Position numbers and translations under genes: made by a program
Notes under the pieces: model-generated
The model's input: only the letters and a program-made list of their open reading frames with translations
The model's database searches: none
What the model was told of the DNA's origin: nothing
Origin: Anarhynchus alexandrinus
Lineage: Eukaryota > Chordata > Aves > Charadriiformes > Charadriidae
DNA length: 64,000 nt
Direction of reading: 5' to 3'
Assembly: GCA_008711295.1 (NCBI GenBank)
Contig: VUYV01000231.1
Location: 39,491 to 103,490 of the forward strand
Shown here: piece by piece, positions 11,231 through 24,689 of the stretch
How the letters are laid out: the number at the start of each line of letters is the position of its first letter
How positions within the stretch are numbered: the first letter of the stretch is position 1

Positions 11231-11423
11231 GCCTTGGCACTCATCTTCATGGATTGTCCTGGGCTTGTCTGTACCCTGCCTGTAGACAGACTTTCCAGGC
11301 AGTTCTGGAGATAAGGGCATTATATTNTTCTGGCCTTGGCACTCATCTTCATGAATTGGGCTTGTCTGTACCCTGCCTGTAGACAGACTTTCCAGGCAGT
11401 TCTGGAGATAAGGGCATTATATT
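11231..11423 (+). repeat. Near-exact tandem duplication with an N at the junction
   Basis: A 96-base unit (11,231-11,326) is repeated at 11,333-11,423. The second copy lacks 5 bases (GTCCT) and has one substitution (CATGG to CATGA); otherwise the copies look identical. The 6-base junction begins with an ambiguous N at 11,327. It could be a recent tandem duplication or an assembly artefact in which two alleles were laid end to end. Confidence 0.9.
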
Positions 11424-14400
11424 CCAGGAACATCCTGAGGAATCGAGGCAGAGGCTGCCAGAACCTTGGCTTGGAAGAACATTAGTGCAAACTGAGATGA
11501 AACATCCTGGGTACCAAGAAATTACCCACAAGCTCTGTTGTCTTGCTTCCTCAACACCATAGATACTTCTGCCCAAAACACAGTGTCTTTAAACAGAAGA
11601 TAAAACCTGTTGGTGGCTGGGTATGTAGCAAAATTGAAAGGCCTTTACATTTGTAATGAAAAGCTGTCCAATTAGTAAGTATTGGCACTGGAGCTGTTTG
11701 GTGCTAATCACCCTCTGTCCTCTGACATGTATCAGAGGTTCTTAGTTGTCTCTTGCTAACATTTGCATGGGGTCTTAGTCTTTGTTCCACTTAGGGCCCA
11801 ATCTGGAGCCTACTTGGCCAGTGTGCTGATACAAATGCCTTTGTAGATGTCTTGCAACTGCAGCATTTCTCATGTTTTCAAGCCACAGACCTCTGACAAC
11901 TGGCATAATTCCTCTCTCCCACTATTATTGTTCAGCTAATTGAGGCAAAAGCTATGGTTTGCTCAGCTGATACATTCTTCAGGAAAACTGAAAAACAGAG
12001 TATTATTTCAAGTGAAATCCACCATGAATTGCTGAAAAAAAGAAGACAGAAAGAAAATAAACCCAGTGAAAAGCACCCCAGTGACTCCTGCACAGAAGCA
12101 GAAAGGGGAGGGCCAATTTACTGCAACAGCTGCTTCATTCAATGGCTCTGGGATGGAGAGGGGTGCCCCAGGGAAGCGTGGCCAAGAAAGAATTGGACAC
12201 CTGGTCTACACTAGATGCTGTTATGAGGTAAGCATAAGGCTATGACATCATTCCAGCTCGGGGGTTGGAAGATTAGTCACGGAGGAAATCCGTTTTTTGC
12301 TCAAAGGTTGGAAGATGGATTCTCTGTGGAAATTTCACATACTGCTTTTTTTTTTTTCTGAGTTAGCAGGTAATGTAATCCTTTTGTGATTGATGGTTGT
12401 CTTGCATCTGATGTAGGTGCAGGTTTGATGTTCTAGTAACACCAGATGACACTTTACCCTTTACAATATTGTTGAATCAATAAATGCAGACCTTGTTTAT
12501 TAAGTACAGCTGACATTGTCTTGCCAAGGACTCATGTAAAACAGATCTGGGTAATACTGCGATTCAGTAATGACAGCTTATATTAAAAGAGAAGCATAAG
12601 GCTGAAGCTTTACCACAGGATATTGGTTTTCTACAGATTCTAGTAGGGTAAGATCAGTGTCTCATCTTGCCAGAATGGATGAACAGAGTAACACACTACG
12701 TGCTGCATGGAGATCTTTTGAAGGACACTGAAAAATCAAGGGCTTTTTTTTAGAAATCCTGTAGCGTTTTTGCCCCAGCACCCATGGCAAGTGTGTGCCA
12801 TTCCTTCCCTCTCACACTGTTGCTCAGTGAACTGGTACCATCTATCTGCCAGATGTAACCCCTTCAAGTTGTATTTAGAGGTGGGCTTGTTGAAGTGTGA
12901 GATGTCCTACACCGTAATACCTTAGGTGGGGTGTTTCTCAGTACCCCCAAAATGGCTGTAAGTTGGCCCAGCCCCATCCTGGTTATTCCATTTTTGTCTT
13001 GCCTACCCAGACTTGGCTGCTCTGTTAAACTCTGCCGTTCACCTGCCTGACCCACAGTCAAGGTTGGTACTTCTCTGTGGTCCCAGAGACCTTCTGGTAG
13101 AGAGCAGAGTGGACAGAGCACACAGCTGGACCTCAGCCAGACCCTAAAGCTCTGGCTGCTCTGTGAGCACGTTACAGTGGTCCTCTGTAGTATGTTGCAC
13201 GCTGGCAGGGCTGTGGCACAGCAACACTCAGCCACTGCCTTCTGAATCAGCCCTCTGAAAATTGCTCAGCATATGGGAATCTTGAGGCGAATTCATTAGT
13301 GAAGCTCTAGACACATTTCTCCCCAAATGACAGTCAAAAGCAAACATGAGTCATATGCAGACCATCTTGGTTAGGCTTTCAAATAACTCATTCCTAGGTC
13401 CAGGAAAGGTGCTGCTGTGACAGTCTACCTCCTCATGCCTTTCTGTGATACTGCCCAAAATGGTATACCTGAGAGTTTGTAAACCATAAATAGATTTTTT
13501 TCCCCCTTAAATATGTAACCACAGAGAAAAATGACACCTCTGCTTTCTGTGTCCTGCCCTGCAATTTATCCTACGAGGGTTTTTTTTTTCTACCTTGCCT
13601 GCCTGAGTCCTTTCTTTCTGCTCACCTCACTGGCTACCTTAGTGGTGACACCACAAGGGTTACTAACCAGACTGTTGGAAAGACATTTTGACTGGAGGAG
13701 CAGCTTCAGAAACAAACAAACGCTAGAGCCATTCTGCTGGCTCCTAGTTTCCTTAATGCCTTCAACTTTGAGCCAGCACAAGGTATTATGTGACTCACCC
13801 ATCTTGTGCAACACATCTTTCCAAAAAAGAAATCCTTCCTCAAAGTCTTTCAGGAATTCTCACCTCCTCCGCAGCCCTGTGGGTTATTGCAGGAGTTGAT
13901 TTACTTTGCAGTGGAAATTTTTGCAGAAGTCCAGGTGTTTCAAAGGGAGCTGAAGCCAAAGATAGATACTCTGATACTGCCTGGTGTTTGCCAACTCTTT
14001 GCACCGTCTGTCCATATACCCTGTGGTTCTCTTCCAGTCCTGCATTGGCTCCGAGGTCGTGGTCCTGATAGGTACAGAAAATTTGCCTTTTTGAACAGAA
14101 TGCTAGTTGCCACCCTGGGGATGGGGCTCCCTTATTCTAGAGGAGAGCAATCACATCTGTACATGAGGCTCCTGAGCAGGAATGGATGTTGGGGGAAAAG
14201 GGAGAGGAGGGGTAGCACTCGGCTAATTTTAGTAGCAATGCAAATCAACCAGCTGCTGCCCAGGGCCTTCAACAGTGATACTGGTCTCAGTGTAACATCC
14301 TTCAACAAGTCTTCAGAGTGGTATGGAGAGTTACTGGCCTTTCGCTTACTGCTCCCCCTTTAGCAGCATGCTGAAACCCATTCTTTTTGGGCTCTTCCCT

Positions 14401-17400
14401 TAACAGCCTCTCAATGGGATTCAGGCCTCTCAGTCCCTCCAGGAAATCCTCTCCTACGCACAGCTCTGGGAGATGATGGGAAGGCAAAGAGCCCTTCTTC
14501 AACCACTGGTCTGAAAAGCAAAAGCTCATCTGGTTGGTTACTTTCAGATTTTGATAGCTTTTACTTTTTGCTGTTGTTTTTAGTCACCAGCTAATGCAAG
14601 TTTGCTACTCAGCTTGATGTCTTGGATGTTATTAATTTGGGGGTCTTCTGTGTGGACAGAGTTGCTGTCACCAAGTCCACAGGAGCATTATAGGAACCTG
14701 CAATGAAATCCAAGAATCTCTTGGCACTGTGCTGCCCCAGGGCAGGAGGGCACAGGCTGGGGACTTGGACGTTGGGAGCAGAGACTGCTGTACAGTGCAG
14801 AGATGACATGATGCAGTGACCAAGTGAGTCATGCTATGTGACAGAGGATTTGATTTTCATTGATGAAATCACAGACTATGCTCATATCCTGGGTCAGAAT
14901 TTCCTTATTGTAAAGAGAGCTATAAATATATGGAAAGCTATAATCTTTTCCTGATATTTTGCATTACTTCATTCATGGAGATTTTTTTTCCAAATATTAA
15001 AAGAAAATATCACTTCTAAAATAGCACACTGTCTGATGGCTATTTTAAAATTAAGCTAGCTGGTTCTTCTGGAGAACTGTTTTTCTTGGTCTTAGCATGA
15101 ACCTCACTGGGGGCTTGGATGCTACAAGTAGACTATCATTTCCTTAGCAAGCAAATAGGACACAGCCTGGAGACAGAGCGTGGGTACTTTTCATAACAAA
15201 ACAATGATCTAGCGTAGACCTTTTTCATCACCAGAACACCACAAGAAGCATGCAAAGCTTAGTAAAGAAAGAAAAGGAATAGAAGTCCACTCACAAAATA
15301 CACACTAGCCATTCTTGCAGACAAGCAAGACCTAAAAAAATGGCCTGTGAGGAGGAGGTCCAGGGTGATGTTTAAAGGCTTGCTTAGAAAAATAAGCTTT
15401 TGGCCTGTGAGTCTTTCAATGCACCTTGATATGATTAGGGCAGCCTGAAATATCAAAGCTAAGGGAAAAAGGAGAAGGGAAACAGAAGAGGGAAAACACG
15501 GACAAGGGAATGGGTCAGTCTGAGGATGGGTTTTTGGGTGCACTTGTGTTTTGATCAAGGGGAAGCACTCAGAAAAGATGTAGAAATACTTATCTGTATA
15601 GACTCCATCACAGAAAGTGCAAGAAATCAGATAGCCTGTGGGCTGACTGGGAATTAATTTTTCCCTCATTTTGATACCAAGTTTTTTTAGGTTACTTCAA
15701 ACAGCCCAGCCTGCGAGTTTGTCAGCTGCCACAGAACAAGTTGGGGCAGAAACGAAGGCTTGTGGAGCTCAGTTCCAGCCCAGCTGCCCCCATGGCCTCC
15801 GCTCCATCGTTCCCTGTCCTTCTGTGACATCAGTGACGGGTGGATTGTCATTCAAAACTCTGCTCAAGATCATATTATTGTGAAAGGCCTCTGAATGTGA
15901 CCAGTCTCACAGTGCTTGTAAAGCATTGCACCCATCAAAAGTATGGAAGAAAGGTAGAAAACACCAGTGACAATGTAGAGTAAAAGTGTTGCATTATTAA
16001 GTGCACTTATGTACACTTGTCTTCAAACTACTGAAGCTTAAACCCCAGAAATGAGTGACTGCCTTAAAAAGGCCTGTAATTTGAACATCATGCAATTGAT
16101 TTTCATCAAAGACAATTATCTGGGTAACATTCTTTGGGGGATATGTTAGTTCATGGTGCTTGGTATCCAGATGGGACTGGATGTCATTAACCATCAGGGA
16201 GTATGAAAAGGAAAGAGCAAAATATGTATTATTCCCAGCATGGTGGCTTTTAACCCCTTGATAAAGGGAGCCAGTATTTCCTGAGGCTTAGGAGGCAATT
16301 CTGGTGCCAGAGCTGAAGGAGATGTGGAGTTCATTTTATTTTGAGCAGGTTTTATGAGTTGATCTCTGGCATTTCACATAGATGAATTCCACTGTGTTCT
16401 CACATGTATAATGGCTTTTTTTCTGCCCAACAAAGGTAAAACAAAGATGTGCAATGTGCATGAGGGCTGTATGTATATACAACCAGGACAGAGGGCAACT
16501 GCCGCCTTCTTTGAAAATATTTTGTGTATGTCAACTATGGTCTACATTTTAGTTTTGTTTCCATTTCTTTTCAAGATGCAATTCAAAATGCTGGTACATA
16601 AAACCTTTTCCAGTTTAAAGTTTGTCTGTATTAGAGCTTTCTGCATTTTTATGCTAAGGTTTGACACTCTCCAGGAAACTAGAATTGCCTGTGCCTACTC
16701 CCTGTTACCACCTCCATCCACATTCACTTTAAATGGAGCACAGTTTCACAGAAAGTTTCACCTTGGGTCCCGAGACATGCTGAGTTGCAGCAAAATGAAG
16801 TTGACTTTTTGGGTCTGCAATGAAAGCTGAAAGCCCAGGAATTTTCTCCTGGTTTCAGCTTTCACAGGGACAGTTCCATGCAGCTCAAGTCCTTTGAGAA
16901 GTGCCAGGCTCCTAATGAAAAGGAGCTGGAATTGCTAGTTGAGGTTTCATGAGCAGGCAGGGGGGAAAGAAAGAGTGAAATTCTGCATTACCCAGAGCTT
17001 GTGCTGACAGATGAATTAAAATGTAAATCTGGGCTAAGATTTCCAACACCAGGGCATAAAGTTAAGCTCCTGGGTTTCTCCTCAGTCTCTTAAATAAATC
17101 CTAATTTTAAGAAGTCCTTACTGCCCCAGTGTTCCCCTGTAGAAATTTAAACAGGGTTTTAGGAGCATCCAGTTATAAAAGCCTTGGCCCAGTTTTCCAA
17201 ATATATGCCACTGTAAATCATAGCATACTTCACAGTTGTAAAAGGGAAGGAAACTGCAGCTTTAAAATTGAATGAGATGCTGTTCTGGGGTTCAAAGTCT
17301 TTGCAAAGATCGAAGAAAATATTCAAATCTTCACCAAACCAAAAGCAAGCCTCAAAACAAAACTAATCAATCACAACCAGAGGGTTCTAACTGACGTGAT

Positions 17401-17639
17401 CCAGAGGGGAAAAAAAAACCAAACCAAAAAAGAAAACAATCACATTTTCCAGAGTAAATCCCTATGTCGAGAATTTTGGGCAGCTCCTTTCTTCTGTGAG
17501 ACAAGAGGCAGAAAAAAAGAGTTTTAGTTGGATTTTAGTGCTCTGCAATGGGGTGTGCTAATTTTCCTGACCTTCTCATTTTGGGAGTAAAAAAGTATAT
17601 AAATGTCTGAGATTTATTTAGTGAACCAATGAAACTGAG
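11424..17639. other. Non-coding single-copy stretch
   Basis: I see no supported exon. The longest open frame, 185 codons at 13,806-14,363, has no recognisable domain. Short A/T runs occur (for example 12,350-12,358 and 17,410-17,440). AT-rich stretches near 14,980-15,060 and 16,990-17,110 show no clear repeat family. Confidence 0.5.
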
Positions 17640-18170
17640 TTGAGTGGTCTTGCTGAAAAGTGTTGCTGCTCATTTGGCCTCCTTGCTTGGTCCAGAATTG
17701 CCCTTGAAAATGTGGTCCTGGCTGGTTATTCCCGAGTCAGCTATCTCTGGAAATTTCTGCCTGGCCGTCTCCCAAGCAAATGTAAGGCACACAACAAACA
17801 ATGTGGGTGCGCATTTTGAATGAAGCCAAAATATTTCACGGCCACATCTTTTCTGAAATGTGCTGAGGTGATTTGCTGAATCAAGACCCAAAAGCAGTTT
17901 GGGATGCCTTTTAGTTGGCTGGTGAGCAGTTGACTGGAATAAATAAAGGGTTTCTTTTCATACATTGCATGGATGGCAATGAGCCCCGCCAAAAGGCTGC
18001 TCTGCAGCGGGGTTTGAATAACATTTTCTCATTCCACTGGGGCGATTGATCCGCCAAGGTTTGCTTTGGCAGGAGCTTGCCTATCGTGGAACACAGAAGA
18101 GCGTGGGAGAGCCTCCAGTGGCTATGGGTGGGGATGATGTTTATTATGAGATATTTCATAGAGCATTTGC
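17640..18170. other. Candidate conserved non-coding element
   Basis: This low-redundancy stretch has evenly mixed composition and enhancer-like motifs, including ACAACAAACAATG (SOX-like), GATTGATC and TTTGGCAGGAGC-type strings. Short inverted repeats are present, such as CCCCGC...GCGGGG around 17,983-18,013. The open frames are short. It reads like the ultraconserved elements found in developmental gene deserts, but nothing here proves conservation. Confidence 0.25.
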
Positions 18171-21100
18171 AGTATTCTGAGCATCTGAAACTAAGATTCT
18201 TTAAAAAAGAGGAGGGAAATAATGTCAGGAAAACACATAAGTAATTACTTGGATGTCATCTGGCATGAGGTCTTGTGGCAGTGGAAACATGACATGACAC
18301 TTTGCAAGGGGAGAGACCATTGTTTTAAGACAATTAAGCCCATCCCAGCCTTGTCTATAGTTTCCCATGGATGATCATAACAAGAGTGACAGTAAACACA
18401 CCGATGCAAGGAACACAGTGTTGCGAAAATGACGCAGAAAAAATAACCCTGCCTTTTTTAAAGTCAAGAATGTTTTTAAACCAGGCAGTAATCACCCGTC
18501 CCAGCAACGAGTTCTGGAAAAAAGTTTGTGTTGAGTTCTGAAAAGTCACCGAGTGCTCCTTCTTGGGAGGCTGGAAGGAGCTGCGAATATCTGTGCCATG
18601 TAATACCCTGGGCTGGAAACTTGCCTCTTCGTTTTAATCTGAAACAGCCTTGTGTTTGGCTGCGTGTGCCAGCTGCTGCTAGGCTACGTCAGGCAGCGAT
18701 GCGAGTCCTTCTGTGCCGGGATGGGAGGGAAAAGCCTGACTTTCTGCCCGGGGCCACAGGGAGTCGGAGACTGGCTCAGCTGGGCAGATGCTGGCAGAGG
18801 TGGTTATCATTAAATAGAGGGTTTGACACAAGCTCGTCGGTAGCGTGTACAAAGCCGGCGTAGCCACATCCCTGCCAGGAGAGGTGAAGCCTGAACAGGT
18901 AGTGGTGTTGGGAAAAAACCTTCGCAAGCTGAAGAGGAGCTGCTGCTGCCCGAGCCAGGAGGCTGTGCTCAGCTGCTCCGGGCTGGAAGCCGCTCACTAT
19001 CTGCACGCGGTGGTACCTTTACAATGGTTGACTTTACAAGATGCAAAAGCTGACTCTGCTCATGGGTCATCAGCTCATATGGGCTAATAAAATCCACACT
19101 CTACTCACAGGCACCGTTGGTCAACGTGCCTCCTTGCTTATGGCTGCATAAAATGATACCATACTGTTTGGCACAGCTGTACATAGCGGAATTACATTTA
19201 AATTCACCCATAAAAGAGCCATTACTTTACAGCAATATTAAAAGAAACCATTTATGAGTGTTAAATCTTTATTTAAATATAATCCTTACCATGTGTTGGC
19301 TGGAAAAAGGCAGCAACCTGTAGCATAAAGAAGGTATACTCAGTATATGGAGTTTTAAAAACAGTTCTGTTTTCCAGTTTTTTCTTAGAGGAGGGAAGTC
19401 TATTTTGGCGGGGGGTGGGGGGAGTCCAATCTCTGGCTGGCCAAACCATGCAAGAAACTGTCTTTTTATTTATTTATTTGTTTGTCTGTTTGGTCCTGCA
19501 GAGGCACAATGTTAGCCATATTTATGTGTCTGAGCTCTGGCATCTGAAGCAACTGAAATGAAAGGGTTATTATGCCCTCCTCCCCCTTCCCCCCCCCAAT
19601 ATCACTTAATGCAGGGTGTATACAATGGTCAAACAATGCAGTTATGTTCCCCCCCCCCCCGCCACATTTTATGTCCCCACTCTGTGGCTTCTTGGTCTGT
19701 ATGTTCATACTATGTCTACCATACCTGCCACGCTATCTGATTTTTCTCTGACACCCACGTAATATAGTTTTCTGTGGTTGACTCGTGCTCTTCTGCTCAT
19801 ACTTGGTGGTGGGTTGTATCAAAAGCCACCTTAAGCTCTTGCAAACCTCTTGCCAAAGCTGCTACACAAGGCGGGAGCTCACAGCCGCTCCTTCTCAAAA
19901 GTGTGAGCAGGATTCATCTCTGGCTGAAATCCCACCATTAGTGGGGGCAGCGGGAGGCATGGGGAGAGCACAGCTGAGCGCCTGATATATAGTAGATATA
20001 TGTAACAGCCCTGAGCAGCACAGCCTGCCCCTGCTGTATCTCAGGCTGTTCCTTCAGAAAGACAAAAAGCACTCACTGTTGCTGCCTTCCACTCCCTTTC
20101 TTTCCCAGTTGCTCTGCCTGCAATCTCACTGACAATTACAACTTCTTCATTAAAACTGGTTTTCACCAGGAAACTGGGTTTTGACCTCAGTGGAAGTTTC
20201 TCTGAAAGCTTTCTTTTACTGGGAAATTTTCACCATTTTTTTCAAGAAAGAGAAGAAAAAATTGGGCAAGATAAAATGTTTGTGTGAGAAACTAACTACT
20301 TTTTTTTTTTTTTGAAAGGGAGCAGCTGTTGGATTATTATTTTTATTTTATTTTATTTTGTGAAAGGGAAAAACTGACCTATGCTCTTTTTTCCTTCTGT
20401 TTGTCAAATTTTTCCACAACAAAAATCTTTGTCCACCACTTCTTCTGGCTGTAAATGCTATTGGAGGCATCCAGCAAGGCCTCTGCCCAGAGAGACAGAA
20501 AAGGGAAGAGCAAGAAAGATCCTTGCAGCTTTTTCCTTTTTAGACCATTGTTTCGGGAGGGTGCAGAGCTTTCTTCAGAACCTGTAGTACAAAATACAGC
20601 AGTTGCCATATTTATTTTTCAGATCTCCAGGACAACTGGGAAGATCTGTTTCTATTGACCCAAATAAATCATATCCCACTAATCTAATTCATACTGAACT
20701 GTTTAGAAAACAGGTGCATCCAGCTCATCCTATTATGTATGTAAATATTCAACTAAAAATCTGTGTACAATATCAATGTCATTTTTACTTAGCAAGGCAA
20801 ATCTTGACAGTACACTAACCATGTTTTTTTTTCCTCAGCAACCCATGTCTGAAGACATTTTCATTCCTTACCAGAGAATAACAAAGCATGGTGTGCAATA
20901 TGAATAATAACTTATCCCAGATAAAACGCAGGGTGGAATGCAAAGGAGAAAGAAATATAATTTGTGATCTGATGTTTATTCTGTAGTGATGCATTTTTCC
21001 ATGCTTTTCTTGCAGCGTTTTTCTTTGTGTTCATATCTTGCAAATGTTACAGGAAATGAAGGGAGCATAGCAGAAAGGGAGAATAAAATTTGCTTCTCTG

Positions 21101-21246
21101 TATATATAATTAGAATTGGAGCAGGACATCAATGTGGATTAAACAAACAGAAAAGAGAAAATAGTAAACCTTATTAAGCATTATGCAAGTTAGTACAAAG
21201 CATTTCATAACACAGTGTTGATAAAAGCATTGTTATCTTTTTCTAG
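18171..21246. other. Non-coding stretch with simple repeats and C-runs
   Basis: No gene is supported. It contains a G-rich run (19,407-19,424), a TTTA/TTTG run (about 19,463-19,492), two C-runs (about 19,588-19,597 and 19,649-19,660), a T-run (about 20,300-20,314) and a TTTTA run (20,334-20,361). The part at about 19,090-19,260, rich in TTTAAATT and ATAAAA motifs, may be regulatory. Confidence 0.45.
19649..19660 (+). repeat. Poly-C run
   Basis: Twelve C residues in a row, with another C-run about 55 bases upstream. Such runs are error-prone in sequencing and may be i-motif or G-quadruplex prone. Confidence 0.8.
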
Positions 21247-21400
21247 GCTAAATTCTTATGCTGGAATAACCAGCTGTTACAAAGTCAGTGTAAATCAGTG
21301 GCAATCTTTGAATCAAGGCCTAAATCCAGGGTGCCTCTGCCGAAATCAGTGCTGGTACTCCAGATTAACACCATGGTAGCTGAGATCAGAATCTGATCCG
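21247..21400 (+). repeat. Ancient amniote palindrome-type repeat (degraded)
   Basis: The stretch holds AGTCAGTGTAAATCAGTGG near the left. At the right it has AGATTAACACCATGGTAGCTGAGATCAGAATCTGATCC, described here in two halves around 21,362-21,399. This is the typical texture of old amniote repeats with GTGTAAATC / GGTGTAA arms ending in GATCAGAATCTGGCCC. It is much decayed. I do not recall the exact RepBase name. Confidence 0.5.
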
Positions 21401-24309
21401 CAGTTTTAGGTCATATTATTCCAGGAGGAGTAAATCTTCTTAAGTACGTGGCATTCTTTTACCTGATTTTGTGGGTTCCCTCCAATATTCCAGCCACTCT
21501 TCCCGTCGCCTCTGGTTACATGGCATTTATTCCCATCAACAGGACACAATGGATGTGCTGAAAAGTGGCAGAGTGGAGCAGTGGTTAAAATTGCTCTTGC
21601 AAATACATCCAGTGCCTTCAGGAAGATTAATCTGAGTGAAGTACCTGAAAAGCTGGAAAAACCTCCATATATACTTCTGAATGCACATATTCATTTGGAG
21701 CTGATTGCTGTTCCTCTGGTGCCCTGTAAATCCTTGAGGAATGCAGCTGAGGTCTGGGATCTTCCGCAAAGGGATTTAGAGAGGTTGTGAACAGAAAAAT
21801 GGAGGATTTGTCTGACTTTTATAAATCTGACAGTTTTAATATATTTTTATAGAGAAATTTTTAGTCATACATATATTAATAAAACTATGCAGCTTGAGAG
21901 AATCCTTCATGAACCAGCCAGTCCTATTAGCCATGGTTGTATTCAGTATTCATAAGTTTTCACCAGAAAATTTGGATCAATAATTTTCAGATGAGAGGTT
22001 TGCTCATGAGCTCTTTACTATTTACTATTTGTGATTGGTCACGTCGCCTGTCTTTGCCTCCTTGCGAGGTTACTGGAACTTTGTAAGAGAGAAAAGAATA
22101 TAGGAGAATGGTAAGTACAAATTATGAATAGTGAATTTCTGTACTCATGCGGACCCAGCGGCCACAAATCTCCACAAGAAGGAGTCACACTGGAATAATC
22201 CAGCTCATGTATAAGATGCACAAGTGGATTTTTTCACTTCATGCCTCCTGTGTCATACATAGAATTATCTTCTTGGCTTTTTGGTAAATAGTTTAATTTA
22301 ATCCTTATCAATCCAAACACAGTAGTGAGTGCAATTCAAAGATGGCTGAAATCCAAACGCTCAGCTTTAAGACGCTCATATGTCTTTTAGGATCACAGTC
22401 TGCCTGAGCTACCCATGTAGTCAGAAGGATTAGCTGAAAATTACATTACAGATACCTTTAGGAAAAATTTTGTGAGTACTCTGATATTGTTGAGTCAAAT
22501 TCTTTCTCATTTGTTGTTATCAAACCAGTTATTGATGTAGGTCTAAGGGCATTTGCTCTGTGGACTGTAGATTCCATGAATTTAATATAGATGTACAAAT
22601 GATGGTTTAGTTAAAGCTTTCACTAGAACTGTATTTCTTACACTGTCTACTTCTCACTGTTTCGGAAGGGCCAGTTTTCCAGTCATGAGAGTGAAACAAA
22701 ACAAAAAGTACTGGGTAACTAATCTCATACACAAGAAGGCTGATATTTTTTTGACAGAGTGCATTTTGGGATGGACAATGATGATTTGCAAATATCTTCC
22801 TGTTTTGGCAAAACTGTCACTGAGAGAAAGACTTCAGGTTCAGACCAGAATTTCTGGACAAAATGTGAGAGAAAGAGAAGCCAGAGCACCTAGTAATCCA
22901 GAGGGCTTTCCTTCTACCTTGAAGAAGTGGGAGGTCCCATATTTCAAGCATTTGGGAAAGGGTATTTCTTGGTTTCTCCCATGCAGGCAGTTCCACTTCA
23001 TACAAATGCTTGAGGATGTTCTCAGGCAGGACACTGAATCTGAGATGTTATGATTCTGGGAGAGTACCTAAACTGGTAGTCCATCATGGCAAGCATGGGA
23101 AGAGGACGAAGAGAGGAAGTTTTCTTCTGCCTGAAGTGGAGTAGAGAATATTTTTGAAAGTTTTTACTTTCTCAGAGGATGAGAGAAACATTCTTTACAC
23201 ATCAGCAGTAATGGAGAGCGACCACAAAATGCAGGCTACGACCTGCAAGCTGACACAGATTTGGCAAATCTTATCAATAGCATAGTGGTAGAAGTCAAAA
23301 CATATTTATGGGAGAAACAGTTCTTCTCCCTCTTACATTGTAAGGTGCTTCATCAAGACAAGAAGCTGCTTCTACTCTGTTTTGGACAGAATGGTGTTTT
23401 TTCTGCTCTGTATTTCTGAGTATTTCTGTATTTCAGGCCACCTCTGATTCTTTTTTAGGACAATATAGGTGCTCTGCCACGTTCCTGTATAGGTGAACTG
23501 TAAAGACAGATCTAACTTCTGTGGATCATTTGCCTCTTGCAAGAGACAAAAATAGTTGCTTTTTTTTCTCCTGACTCAGATATATCTTATAGTTTGGTTT
23601 TTTTAAATAGGATCAAGCAAGATAAAACATGTTGGTAGGGTATGGTTATTTAGCTCTCTGTAGAGCTTGGGCTTTCACTTAAAGATTTTTTTTCTGAATT
23701 GAATATTTTAAAATTGAGTTTGACTAATGACCTTTCAGAAAAGTCAGACCATTTGTCATCTTGAATGAGAGAATGTAGCTGGTTGTAGTCAATTTTATTT
23801 AGAGATTTTTTTTTGTTCCCATGCTGGTTACAGAAACCAGGTCATTTGAATCTCATTCCCTTGTGGAGAAAAAAATAAACATACTTTTGATCACTTGCTA
23901 ATATGACTATCTTCCCAAGATGCAGAGGCTGATCTGCTTGGTACATACCTTGCACGTGTACTTTTGTGTGTCCTCTGACAGCATGGATAATGCTCTCAGA
24001 AGTGTCTTCTTCCCAGGATGAGCCCAAGAAATAGTGAAGATTTATTGCACAGAATCATTTGTGGAAATGTTTCCTTTCTACAGAGATACCCAAGACATTT
24101 TTCTTCTTGTTCTTATTGTTGCAGATGATTTGCATAATCATAGTTATCACATCTGATATACCCCACCGTACATCACTTTGTATGTGGTTTGTGCTATTGA
24201 AAGAGTTGAAATGGTGGAAGCTAAAATTCTATGGAATATTAAAGTTGTTGCACATGTATTGTTTGACCTTGGATTACTGTGATTTTTTAGAAAAGGGCCA
24301 GCAAGGCTT
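21401..24309. other. Non-coding single-copy stretch
   Basis: No gene is supported. At about 21,566-21,600 a GCAGTGGTTAAAATTGC string resembles the 5' end of a MIR-like SINE, but no B-box follows. The rest is unremarkable AT-rich sequence. Confidence 0.45.
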
Positions 24310-24470
24310 GGTATGTAGTGGATAAAGCACTAGCTTTTCTCTTAGAGTATTTTTATTAGAGATTTGGATCATGGTTCAAATCACAACTAGAGACCTAAAT
24401 GAAATGAGTCTGTGTTTTCATCTGAGTCCCCCGATGGACAATAATCCAGATCATAAAATATACCACTTAA
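24310..24470 (+). mobile_element. MIR-like tRNA-derived SINE remnant
   Basis: TAGTGGATAAAGCAC (24,317-24,331) resembles the A-box head of MIR-type SINEs. GGTTCAAATC (24,373-24,382) matches the pol III B-box. TGTGTTTTCATCTG and a GATGGACAATAATCC string follow in the order of the MIR tail (CAGTTTCCTCATCTG, ATGGGGATAATAA). These elements are ancient and shared among amniotes. The copy is heavily diverged and surely inactive. Confidence 0.5.
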
Positions 24471-24689
24471 ACTTTGGCAGTCTTCTGTTCTCAGGAAGCT
24501 TTATTGCTTCGTATTACCTTAACTCAAAGATAGTCCTTCCAGGACTCAGTTCAAGCTGAGGTTATTCGAAGAACAAAGTTTGTATTTCTAACTAAAGCTG
24601 GTCTGTGGATAACTGTAAGCTCTAACAGGGTCGCAAAGCAAGCTCACATACCTTTCTGCTGTATCTTAATGAAATTTAGCTGTTTGGCA

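Noticed and set aside
13806..14363. 185-codon open frame containing LPVLHWLRGRG, faintly like the LHWLPVR motif near the end of LINE reverse transcriptase ORFs
   Set aside because: The residues after LHWL do not keep the spacing of any LINE family I know, and no LINE 3' end follows.
21566..21600. tRNA/SINE-like head GCAGTGGTTAAAATTGC
   Set aside because: No B-box follows at the expected distance and it cannot fold as a tRNA cloverleaf, so neither a tRNA nor a SINE is supported.
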